Shown here: positions 1-8,490 of the stretch, piece after piece
How positions within the stretch are numbered: position 1 is the first letter of the stretch
How the letters are laid out: each line of letters begins with the position of its first letter
Assembly: GCA_022592445.1 (NCBI GenBank)
Contig: JABYQR010000002.1
Coordinates: 62,001-126,000 of the forward strand
DNA length: 64,000 nucleotides
Direction of reading: 5' to 3'
DNA from: Cytidiella melzeri
Lineage: Eukaryota; Basidiomycota; Agaricomycetes; Polyporales; Irpicaceae
Position numbers and translations under genes: made by a program
The notes under the pieces: generated by a model
What the model was told of the DNA's origin: nothing
The model's input: the letters and a program-made list of their open reading frames with translations, nothing else
The model's database searches: none

Positions 1-125
1 CAGCGGGCAGAGAGTGAGTGCAGATAGTGATATGAGTGAGGTAGTGAGCTTATCCGGGGCTCATAACCTGTTAGAAGGCTATGCAAGTAGAGGAAAGCGT
101 TGAGAGAGTAAGACTGAGAGGGATC
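1..125. other. left flank, unassigned
   Basis: This short stretch is left of the target duplication of the chromovirus. It carries no convincing coding frame and I do not recognise it. It may be the edge of another repeat cut by the window boundary. Confidence 0.3.
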
Positions 126-130
126 ACACA
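126..130. repeat. target site duplication, left
   Basis: ACACA directly precedes the left LTR and is repeated directly after the right LTR at 5475-5479. A 5-bp duplication is what Ty3/gypsy integrases leave, so both element ends are intact. Confidence 0.93.
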
Positions 131-396
131 TGTCACGACCATGCACACCTTTTCCTTTCTTTTCCTTTTATTTTCGTTAACCTATCTTTTCAATTTCCTT
201 ATCTTATCTTATCGATGGTACATGGCTACTGCATGTGATCAAGTGCATGTGACAGACCGGTCACATGATCATAGAAGGTGCTGGAACATTGTGGAACATT
301 GTAGAACATCGCACCATAGCACACCATACGTTCCCACAGCAGTGTTAGGAGTACAGACCCGGTACCAGGGGTCCTTGTCTGAGATGTATATAAACC

Positions 397-404
397 CACC
401 CTGT
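397..404 (+). promoter_or_regulatory. LTR TATA box and predicted transcript start
   Basis: TATATAAA at 397-404 lies 25 bp upstream of 422, where the 11-base sequence complementary to the primer-binding site begins. In Tf1 the first 11 bases of the RNA are the self-primer, so position 422 (5252 in the right LTR) is the inferred start of R. The TATA box is seen; the start site is inferred. Confidence 0.75.
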
Positions 405-444
405 AGCTCCCTAAAGACCTCAGATTCTACCTCCTGGTCTTTAG

Positions 445-499
445 GTGACGTTCACCTTGTACAAGTCTCATCACTTTGCTAATATATCCTGGTCTTTAG
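445..499 (+). other. candidate intron in LTR leader
   Basis: Position 445 begins GTGACG directly after the first TCCTGGTCTTTAG. The segment contains GCTAAT, a good branch point, about 17 nt before the second TCCTGGTCTTTAG, which ends at 499. It is therefore intron-shaped (55 nt), with its 3' end a copy of the preceding exon end. The donor is weak because +5 is C. Two other LTR families in this window have the same arrangement with better donors. Confidence 0.5.
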
Positions 500-646
500 C
501 TCATCGTTAGCTGCTCCCTCGTCGTCGTCTCTCCCCCTTTCATCATCATCACCCCTGTCGTCATCGTCCACGCGAGTTCGCTCGTCGTTCCTCCCCCGTC
601 GTCACTTCCTCGCTCTTCATAAGAGTTTGGTTGTGTTCTTGACATT

Positions 647-657
647 AGGTAGAATCT
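647..657 (+). other. self-priming primer-binding site
   Basis: AGGTAGAATCT, two bases after the 5' LTR, is the exact reverse complement of AGATTCTACCT at 422-432 inside the LTR. No tRNA 3'-end complement beginning TGG is present here. In the Tf1/sushi group the RNA 5' end folds back, pairs with the PBS over 11 nt and primes minus-strand synthesis. Length and geometry match that mechanism. Confidence 0.85.
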
Positions 658-750
658 CCGTACACTCGCCTGGACGTCGCGCAACCGCATAAATTCCCTT
701 TCCCCAAAGTTTATAAAAGTTTAGTCCCCCCGGTTTACCAGTACGTTGTA

Positions 751-1470
751 TTGGCCCGAACCTTTGATCCTACATCTCATTTCGTGGTTATAGTGCCCAA
801 GGACGTACGCATTCGTCGCCGCATACCCGAGTCCTTCTTTGAGGCTCGTCGAGAACTACGCGAGCAAGGACGTCCTCGCCCCTACACAGAAAAGGATCTT
901 GAAGCCATCGTATCCTACGTCTCACGCCGCCCTCACTACCATCCCCTGGGCACCAGGCTTCCTGCTTTCGACCACGAAAAGTTTGCTCGTGACAACGAGT
1001 CCATCAAGGAACGTGCACGCACAGAACGCGCACAAACCCTCGCGGAGCGAATTGAGAAACCGTCTCTCAAGGACCGCGTCTCCCAGGCACCCCCGCCACC
1101 TCGCCCAGACGCACAAAAACCTGTGACGCTCGATTTCCACAAGTTTTCCATCAAGGACCAAGTCGGCATCCTCAAGCCGAAGATCGAGGCCACTACCAGA
1201 CGCCTCAAGATCCTGATCGAACTCACTCGCGACCGCAACGACTCACAGGTTAGATCAGTCCTGTTACTCAACGACAAACTTCTGTACCTCACAGAACACA
1301 CGGAGGAAGTACTCTCCACGCGCACGCCTGCCCAGCTCAAAGCACTGAACTGGGGCTTGCAATCAGTGGGACAGATCAACTTCACGCAATTGCGCAAGAG
1401 GTTGACGGAGGTTACGAGTCGAGTTGCTTTTGTAGCGGACGGAGGATACTTTGAAAAACTTCCTTTGTAG
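751..1470 (+). CDS. gag-position ORF, unrecognised, no ATG
   Basis: The frame is open from about 649 and continuous to TAG at 1468-1470. It contains no ATG at all; 751 is merely a TTG. The product is basic and charged, with a proline run near its middle (APPPPRPDAQ). I see no CCHC knuckle, no recognisable retroviral Gag domain and no protease DSG/DTG motif. A second TAG follows at once and the same frame then runs into reverse transcriptase. It sits where Gag-protease should be but is much shorter than usual, so it may be the remnant of a larger Gag after deletion, or an atypical Gag. Function is not assigned. Confidence 0.5.
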   Translation: MARTFDPTSHFVVIVPKDVRIRRRIPESFFEARRELREQGRPRPYTEKDLEAIVSYVSRRPHYHPLGTRLPAFDHEKFARDNESIKERARTERAQTLAERIEKPSLKDRVSQAPPPPRPDAQKPVTLDFHKFSIKDQVGILKPKIEATTRRLKILIELTRDRNDSQVRSVLLLNDKLLYLTEHTEEVLSTRTPAQLKALNWGLQSVGQINFTQLRKRLTEVTSRVAFVADGGYFEKLPL

Positions 1471-1473
1471 TAG

Positions 1474-4400
1474 ATAGCAATCATTGAGTGCGATAACCGT
1501 TTCCACGTCTTCGATCCCGACGATCTTCAGGATTGTCACGATAACGAAGAGGACCACGCGTATATTGAAATCTGCGAACAACTTCCGTACTTGCCGGTGG
1601 ATACGGAGGAAACCGAAGAAGACCTCGAAGAGACCACGGAAGGTTCAGGAAGTTTGGATGGGGCCGAATCGCCGAAGTTACAGGCACAGGCCACTACTCA
1701 GCTCGGTGGAAAAGGAACTCCCCGACGCATTGTACGCACACGTCCGACACCCATGGTACAGGAAGGCGAACGTTTGTTCACTCTGGCAGGGTATACGTAT
1801 TCTAGTGAACTAGCGGAGGTTGAGAACCGGGTGAAACCGGTGAAAACCTTTGAGGAGATGGTGCCTGAGCAATATCGACGACATGCTCACATTTTCTCTG
1901 AAACGGAATCTCAACGACTTCCAGAACACAAGTCGTACGACCATGCAATTGAGTTGATTCCGGAAGCAAAAGGATTCCACGCAAAGGTTTACCCGCTATC
2001 ACACCCTGAGCAAGAAGAGCTTGACAAGTTTATCCAAGAGAATCTAGAGAAAGGGTACATTCGACCGTCGAAGTCCCCAATGGCGTCTCCCTTCTTCTTT
2101 GTCAAGAAAAAGGATGGGAAGTTACGCCCGGTTCAGGACTATCGAAAGTTGAACGAGGTCACCATCAAGAACAGATATCCATTACCATTAATTTCTGAAC
2201 TCATGGATAGACTAAGAGGGGCTAAGTTCTTCACTAAGCTGGACGTCAGATGGGGATACAATAATGTCCGCATCAAGGAAGGCGATGAACACAAGGCTGC
2301 ATTTGTCACCAACCGAGACTGTTCGAACCCACGGTCATGTTCTTTGGTCTTACCAATTCCCCGGCCACATTCCAGAACATGATGAACGACATCTTTGCTG
2401 ATCTTATTGCTGAGGGCAAGGTCACCGTCTACCTAGATGATATCCTCATCTATTCCAAGGAGATCTCCGAGCACCGCGAGGTGGTACATGAAGTTCTGAG
2501 ACGGCTCAGACAACATGATCTGTTTCTTAAACCGGAGAAATGCGAATTTGAGCGTTCAGAGACAGAATATCTTGGTGTTATCATTGGTCACAATCAGTTA
2601 CGCATGGACCCTGTCAAAGTAAAGGCAGTGGCTGAGTGGCCTGTACCGCAGAATGTCTCCGATATTCGCCGATTCCGTGGGTTTGCAAACTTCTACCGGA
2701 GATTCATCAAGGACTTCGGAAAGATATGTAAGCCCTTAGACCGTCTCACGGGCAAGGTTCCTTGGAAATGGGGTCCTGAAGAACAGTCGGCGTTTGATGA
2801 ACTCCGCCGACGATTTGTGGAAGCGCCGGTATTGGCCATGTGGAGTTTTGATAGACCCACACGTTTGGAAACGGATGCATCCGGGTATGCAATGGGAGGG
2901 GTATTGGAACAACAAGCCGAAGACGGCACGTGGCATCCAGTAGCCTATCGGTCTGAAGGCATGACTGAGACTGAACGAAACTATGAGATCTACGACCGAG
3001 AACTCATGGCAATTGTACGAGCCCTTGAAGACTGGCGTCATTACTTGGAAGGGCTACCAGAGAAATTCCCTATCTTCTCTGACCACAAGAACCTCGAGTA
3101 CTGGAAGACAGCTCGTAACTTGACACGCCGTCAAGCACGTTGGTCGTTATTTCTCTCACGTTTCAACTTTGAGATCATCCCAAAACCCGGGAAATCTATG
3201 GGAAAGTCGGATTCCATGTCACGATTGGGTCAACACGAGGTCAAAGATGAAGAAGACAATCTGTCACGAGTAGTCTTAGCACCTGAGGTGTTCCGAGCTG
3301 CTGCTTCTCAACGTGGACAAGCTAGTGTACAACCAGACAAAGACTTGTTGAAACGTATCCGTGAATGTTCTCTTCGAGAGACCGAGGTGGCAGAAGCACT
3401 TGCCAAAGTCAAGAAACTCGGACCTCGTCTTCTTAGCCGCGGACTCGAAGAGTGGAACGTGGAGAATGGACTGTTGTTGTTCCGGGGAAAAGTTTACGTC
3501 CCTAAAGATGACAAGATCCGAAAGGAACTAGTTCGGAGACACCATGACCTACCTGCTGCCGGACATCCGGGCAGGTACAAAACACTGGAGTTACTATCTC
3601 GGAACTACTGGTGGCCCAGCATGACACGCTTTGTCAACGACTATGTAGACACGTGTGACACCTGTCAAAGAACCAAGACATACCCCGCCCCACCACGTGG
3701 TCCACTCAATCCACTAGATCCGCCCAATGCCCCATGGGAAAGCGTTACCACGGACTTCATTGTCAAATTACCGTCATGTAAAGGATACGATTCTATCACA
3801 GTCGTAGTTGATCGGACAACAGCGCAGGTGCATTGCTATCCATCACGAGAAAGCATGAAAACTCCCGAACACGTGCAGGACTATATCGCAAACGTGTTTC
3901 GACTCCATGGGGTACCTCGCCAGATGATCTCAGACCGCGGATCGGTATTCGCGTCCAAGTTTCTCCGTGCTATCTACGATGCACTCGGAGTAAAGTCGTC
4001 TATGTCCACTGCGTACCATCCTCAGACAGATGGTAAAACCGAACGTATGAATCAAGAAATAGAACAGTATCTCAGAGTGTTCTGCTCCTTCAGACAGGAT
4101 GACTGGGTAGACTGGTTGCCAATTGCGGAGTTTGCGCTTAATAGCCGTGTACACTCGTCCACCGGGAAGGCTCCCTTTGAACTGATCTATGGGTATCTAC
4201 CGGAATTCCAGGTGCCTTTGAATCCAGTATCAAACGTTCCCGCAGCAGACGAACGCCTTCGAGCGCTCCGAGAAGCCCAAGAAGACGCCAAAGCTGCACT
4301 ACAGCTCACGGCGGAACGCATGAAACGATTCTACGATCACGGAGTTACAAAGGCCCCGCAGTTTAAAGTTGGTGACAAGGTTTATGTGGAACGCGAGAAG

Positions 4401-4949
4401 CATCCAAAGGAACAGCCGGTGGCAAAGCTAGCACCAAAACGAGATGGTCCCTATGAGATCTTAGAAAAGATTGGGGATTTGAACTACCGGGTTAAGCTTA
4501 CCATCCGGGACAAGCGCCACCCGGTGTTCCATGTGGATAGGTTGCGACCAGCCAAGACGGCAAGTTTGGTCCCTAATCGGGAATTTCCTGAACCTGAACC
4601 AATTGTGGTAGACGAAGAAGAGGAGTACGAGGTAGAACAGATTCTTGATTCAAGGATCTTTGGTCGAAAGAAGGAATTCCAGTATCGCGTCAAGTGGAAA
4701 GGATACCCAGATTCAGAAAACTCCTGGGAACCCGCAACCAACGTTACTCATGCTGATGAAGCGGTTAAAGACTTCCACAGACGGCACCCAGGAGCTCCAC
4801 GACCAATCGCTGCATCTCTATTCTTGGCGATGAATTTTCGACCAATCAACGAGAATTTTGAGAAACTACCTTCCGAAACTCTACGACGCGTATCCTTGTG
4901 GGAAGACGGAAAAGACTCAACTCCTGCCTTCCGGAGAAAAGGCCTTTAG
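1474..4949 (+). pseudogene. pol: RT-RNase H-integrase-chromodomain, frameshifted
   Basis: The first part (to about 2315) encodes the RT fingers and palm with FVKKKDGKLRPVQDYRKLN and FFTKLDVRWGYNNVR. The reading frame then moves from one frame to another around 2315-2319, best explained by loss of one base. The downstream part, open from 2337, carries the catalytic YLDDILIYSK near 2430, RNase H (LETDASGYAMGG near 2870), an HHCC integrase finger near 3535-3670, the DDE core (TTDFI near 3750, SDRGS near 3930, GKTERMNQE near 4035) and a C-terminal chromodomain at about 4620-4790 (YRVKWKGYPDSENSWEP). Domain order and tail are diagnostic of chromoviruses, whose chromodomain guides integration to heterochromatin. 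The frameshift prevents a full-length product. Confidence 0.93.
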
Positions 4950-4957
4950 GAGGGGGG
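4948..4957 (+). other. polypurine tract
   Basis: The purine run AGGAGGGGGG, three bases upstream of the 3' LTR, overlaps the pol stop codon at 4947-4949. It is the expected plus-strand primer site. Confidence 0.85.
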
Positions 4958-4960
4958 TAA

Positions 4961-5474
4961 TGTCACGACCATGCACACCTTTTCCTTTCTTTTCCTTTTA
5001 TTTTCGTTAACCTATCTTTTCAATTTCCTTATCTTATCTTATCGATGGTACATGGCTACTGCATGTGATCAAGTGCATGTGACAGACCGGTCACATGATC
5101 ATAGAAGGTGCTGGAACATTGTGGAACATTGTAGAACATCGCACCATAGCACACCATACGTTCCCACAGCAGTGTTAGGAGTACAGACCCGGTACCAGGG
5201 GTCCTTGTCTGAGATGTATATAAACCCACCCTGTAGCTCCCTAAAGACCTCAGATTCTACCTCCTGGTCTTTAGGTGACGTTCACCTTGTACAAGTCTCA
5301 TCACTTTGCTAATATATCCTGGTCTTTAGCTCATCGTTAGCTGCTCCCTCGTCGTCGTCTCTCCCCCTTTCATCATCATCACCCCTGTCGTCATCGTCCA
5401 CGCGAGTTCGCTCGTCGTTCCTCCCCCGTCGTCACTTCCTCGCTCTTCATAAGAGTTTGGTTGTGTTCTTGACA
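4961..5474 (+). repeat. 3' LTR of chromovirus
   Basis: This 514-bp copy looks identical to 131-644, including TATA, the 11-base self-primer (5252-5262) and the paired 13-bp repeats (5262-5274 and 5317-5329). ACACA follows at 5475-5479. Confidence 0.96.
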
Positions 5475-5479
5475 ACACA

Positions 5480-6901
5480 GTGGGAGTTGGGGATCAAAGT
5501 GCGTATCGTTGCATTGATCAGTTTAAGTCTTATATACGGTAACTACGGCGCTCGTACGTTGAGCGTCTAATTTAATATAGTCGAACACAGTACAGCTTGT
5601 ACTGAAAATGGCATGGTCGTTTATGGAATACAGCTTGAATCCTATTGCGTACTTCGCTGTCACTAAGTAGCTGCAGGGTATCTTGAGCCTTGTTCGGATC
5701 CGCAACAGCTGGAGTATCACTCATACAAGTTTTGGGAAAGACTGTGAGAGTATCTGTTGCAGCGAGCGAGCACAATGATTTTTTAAACCAATGTTTTATC
5801 AAGTAAACAAGAACGCGAAGCGCGACACGTCATGCACGTGCTAGCATGGTCACTGTAGGGTGACCAGGAGTGACAAGAGCGAAATCACGCCTGCATGTGA
5901 AATGCTGACCAAGCATTCCCACCACATAGTTTGCCAGCCTGCCTGGCGTCGTCTTCAAAGTGTTTAGGTTAAATCTGAGTTGTATTTGGTCGGAGTGAGA
6001 ATTCTTGAGTGGTGAGATCAATCTGACATTGAAATTATCGGTACATTCCGGTGGCTGCGGTATACACAAAACTCGCTATCATTACATTCAGCATAGAGCT
6101 ACGCCCATCGAGACCTATTTGAACGACGACGCCAGGCAGGCTGGTTAGGAGCCTGGGCGGCAGACCTAAAATAACAACAAACTTCAATAGCTTGAGCTCA
6201 ATAAACAGCAACAAGTCTTCACTGGCACTTTGGAAACCCACGACAGCGGGAAGCGCTCCGATATATGTATGATATTAAGAAGACTATATCGTCGAGACGA
6301 ATGGAGTCAAGATATATTATTGTCAAAAGCAAGGGCAAGGTCACCTTCACATGTGGGGACAAACGGAGCGAGTATCAAGTAATGAGGCATATCGACGTTG
6401 AAGACGAGCCAGATGCGGGGAGTCGGGACTTGTCGGACGACATTGAAGAAGAATGTGCGAAGTGTGTTGATGTTTATGGTCCTATATGGATACTTATTAC
6501 AAAAAGGCAACCGTACTGTTGTAACCCGAGGGCCGGGTTGAAAACACGAGAGATTTGTCAATATGCCAGTGTGCGTTTCTGACAATGCGCTTGTTGATTT
6601 CTTCAGTCATGACTGCCGGGTACGAAATGGAACCCAAGGCTGAGAAATATGCACAGGTAGGTCGTTTCCCATCGCAGCAGTAGCGAGCGTATCGCAGACA
6701 ACATAGATTTTGTAGGTTTATTCGTAACAAGTACATTTGCTGCCTACAAGTCCCCAGCCATCATAATTCGCTCACTTCTTCCCAAACAAATTTTCGCAGT
6801 GACTCGCGTCTGACACCGCGCGTCTCGCAGCCACCTATACAGCCCAATTGACGTTGTTCAAATCATCACATGCTGTTCTTATGAAAGCCTACCTTCGTAG
6901 T
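5480..6901. other. gene-free stretch with a long inverted repeat
   Basis: Only short frames without recognisable domains occur here. The one clear structure is the inverted repeat listed at 5934-6144. The stretch probably contains the old target locus of the chromovirus and the 3' region of the phosphatase-like gene. Confidence 0.5.
5934..6144. repeat. inverted repeat, 26-bp arms
   Basis: The arm at 5934-5959 (CCAGCCTGCCTGGCGTCGTC then TTCAAA) is matched by its reverse complement at 6118-6144 with one extra base. About 160 bp separate the arms. The arm itself contains the small palindrome CCAGCCTGCCTGG. No flanking target duplication is evident; it could be the remnant of a small TIR element or a cruciform-forming site. 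Confidence 0.7.
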
Positions 6902-7561
6902 CTACTTCTTGCTGTGCCACTTGTCCCAGTACTTATCCAAAGCGTCCCTCTGAACCTGTCTCTCGACATGATTATTCTTGTAATCAGTCAGGGTGGGTCT
7001 CTTGTTCGGATACAATCCCGACGAAATCTGCACCCCAGTGATGTACGTCCCCGTCCGACCGTTGCCCCACCCACAATAGAAATGGACACCGCTCTTATGA
7101 GTAGTGTACGCCGCGTAGCACGCGTCAAAGTCCTTTGGCTCCGGAGCCTTGAAGTCTGGGACGGGCAACCACTTGTAGCCAATTCCCGCCTTAGTGAGCG
7201 CGTCCTTTTGGGCCTTGGGCAGCTCTTTGGCGTTGGCGCTGATGATGAACTTGACAGATTTGCCTTGGAGGTACTTGATGGCAGCGGCGTCCATATTTTG
7301 GTCGCTGTCGGACCCACCGGCGCCGTCGGGGGGAACGCCTTTGTAGTGTGGGCAGGCGGAGCGAGTGGAGGACTGATTTTTGATCGTGAAGGTGCGCCAG
7401 TTGGGGAAGATGTCGGCGTTAGCATTGGTAGCGGCGACAGCGTCGACGTCGGTAAGCTCGACGGCGGTAGGCTCAGCAGTGATGCAAGCCTCTCTGCAAC
7501 ATTTGTGAAAATAAGTGAAATGCTTTGAAATGTGTGTGAAGGATACGCATTCGGTAGACAT
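6902..7561 (-). CDS. Cys-phosphatase superfamily protein (C-x5-R)
   Basis: The 219-residue open frame ends with WHSKK. The C-terminal half holds HFYCGWGNGRTGT, a C-x5-R phosphate-binding loop followed by Thr-Gly, and upstream a PVPDFKAPEP segment where dual-specificity phosphatases carry the general-acid Asp. The early PNWRTF resembles the N-terminal motif of phytase-like and DSP-like cysteine phosphatases. It would act on phosphotyrosine or another phosphoester; substrate and location are unknown. There is no clear signal peptide. A possible 57-nt intron (GTATCC to ..GAGAG) near the N terminus would remove about 19 residues in frame, so the N terminus is uncertain. It is transcribed away from the chromovirus side, with a gene-free leader upstream. 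Confidence 0.72.
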   Translation of the reverse strand: MSTECVSFTHISKHFTYFHKCCREACITAEPTAVELTDVDAVAATNANADIFPNWRTFTIKNQSSTRSACPHYKGVPPDGAGGSDSDQNMDAAAIKYLQGKSVKFIISANAKELPKAQKDALTKAGIGYKWLPVPDFKAPEPKDFDACYAAYTTHKSGVHFYCGWGNGRTGTYITGVQISSGLYPNKRPTLTDYKNNHVERQVQRDALDKYWDKWHSKK

Positions 7562-8217
7562 TGTGTATGAGTTCTCGTATGAGATAGACGGGCTTGTAGG
7601 TTGTCTGCAAAAGTAGATGTTTTGTCCAGGCTGCTTTTATAGACCAGTCACCATCCCTATAAGCCGCAGAGAGGCGACATTATATCGCCGTCCATTCCGG
7701 CGCTTGGCGATCAACGTTGGCCGGAAAGGGTCTGCAAGATATGGAAAGGGTTGAGAAGAGCGTGTGAAGGCATGTAATGAGCGTAACATCGCATCGTTAA
7801 CATTCTAGCATGTGCGGAGAATCCAGAGGCAAAGTACAATGGTCGTGTACGTGAAGTGGCGGACGCCGCAGAAGATGAATGGCGGAGGGTGCGCATCTCC
7901 GTGAATATCTGAGCAAAAGTGGGTCATTTTAGTATATGTGACAGCTGAGAAGACGATAGTAGAACGCCATGTGTACCACTGCAGTACTCAGTGGAGGAGA
8001 TGTGCTTCAGTGAAATGTCATTCTGACTTTGACTCGGCTAGCGTGTCACAGAATCTACAGCCACCCTCGCATGCCTGAGGTTTAGTGTCGCAGCATTTGG
8101 CTGTATTTTGTGGCTGGGTGTCACTCACATTATCCAGAGCGCAACTTCCGCTGGCAATGGTAGGGTGGAGATACCGGTTGAACAGCACTCAAGCTGGAAA
8201 TCGGCAATAGAGCCAGC
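7562..8217. other. intergenic, promoter side of phosphatase-like gene
   Basis: No coding frame worth reporting. The region lies between the start of the phosphatase-like gene and the 3' end of the tRNA-Ser gene and should hold the promoter of the former. Confidence 0.6.
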
Positions 8218-8221
8218 AAAA
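8218..8221 (-). terminator. Pol III terminator of tRNA-Ser
   Basis: On the minus strand TTTT occurs three bases beyond the tRNA discriminator base, the minimal RNA polymerase III stop signal. Confidence 0.8.
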
Positions 8222-8224
8222 GGT

Positions 8225-8318
8225 CGTCACCTGAGCGATTCGAACACTCGCGTGCAAAGCACAACCGCTGGCAGCTATGAGTAGCAGGCGATCCCGTTAA
8301 CCACTCCGGCAAAGTGAC
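8225..8318 (-). tRNA. tS(GCU): tRNA-Ser (anticodon GCT), 12-nt intron
   Basis: Reading the minus strand from 8318, the acceptor GTCACTT pairs with AGGTGAC. The D-arm contains AGTGGTTAA. The anticodon stem ATCGC/GCGGT closes a loop with anticodon GCT at 8285-8283. A 12-nt intron (8281-8270) follows the base 3' of the anticodon, the canonical position. The long variable arm GTGC-TTT-GCAC marks a class II tRNA, and the T-arm GAGTG-TTCGAAT-CGCTC is complete. The discriminator is G, as in serine tRNAs. It would decode AGC/AGT serine codons. It lies head to head with NUP133. Confidence 0.93.
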
Positions 8319-8490
8319 GTCTTCATTTTCGCGAGAGTGACCGACCAAGACTCTGTTACGTACCTTTGTCGACAATTACTTACCGATCGCGTACTTTGCT
8401 TCTTGCCACACGCGCCGCCACTGTTGTCTGCGCCGCCCAGACCCATCCTTTAACTGCCTCTCGCCTGGCAACTAGGGAACATTGACTAAG

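Larger units (their letters stand above)
131..644 (+). repeat. 5' LTR of chromovirus
   Basis: This 514-bp LTR starts TGTCACGACC and ends GTTCTTGACA, with TGTCA/TGACA as its terminal inverted repeat. It holds a TATA box at 397-404, a predicted start site near 422, and a 13-bp direct repeat (TCCTGGTCTTTAG) at 432-444 and 487-499 that brackets an intron-like segment. The same segment from 131 to 644 recurs at 4961-5474. Confidence 0.96.
131..5474 (+). mobile_element. young Ty3/gypsy chromovirus, full length but defective
   Basis: The element spans 5344 bp between two 514-bp LTRs that I read as identical base for base, bounded by ACACA duplications. The order is LTR, self-priming site, gag-position ORF, RT, RNase H, integrase, chromodomain, polypurine tract, LTR, which places it in the chromovirus branch of Ty3/gypsy. 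Identical LTRs mean insertion was recent. It cannot make a normal Gag-Pol: RT is split by a one-base deletion near 2315-2319, two tandem TAG codons lie at 1468-1473, the gag-position frame has no ATG, and neither a CCHC knuckle nor an aspartic protease motif is visible. It was therefore probably mobilised by proteins of a related intact copy, unless the lesions arose after insertion or are assembly errors. Confidence 0.95.

Noticed and set aside
81..482. Open frame across the chromovirus LTR (also at 4971-5312)
   Set aside because: It lies in the LTR, overlaps TATA and the leader, and has no domain. It is open by chance and identical in both LTRs because the LTRs are copies.
6848..7528. 226-codon plus-strand frame opposite the phosphatase-like gene
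   Set aside because: It is antisense to a frame with a recognisable C-x5-R motif and has no domain of its own.
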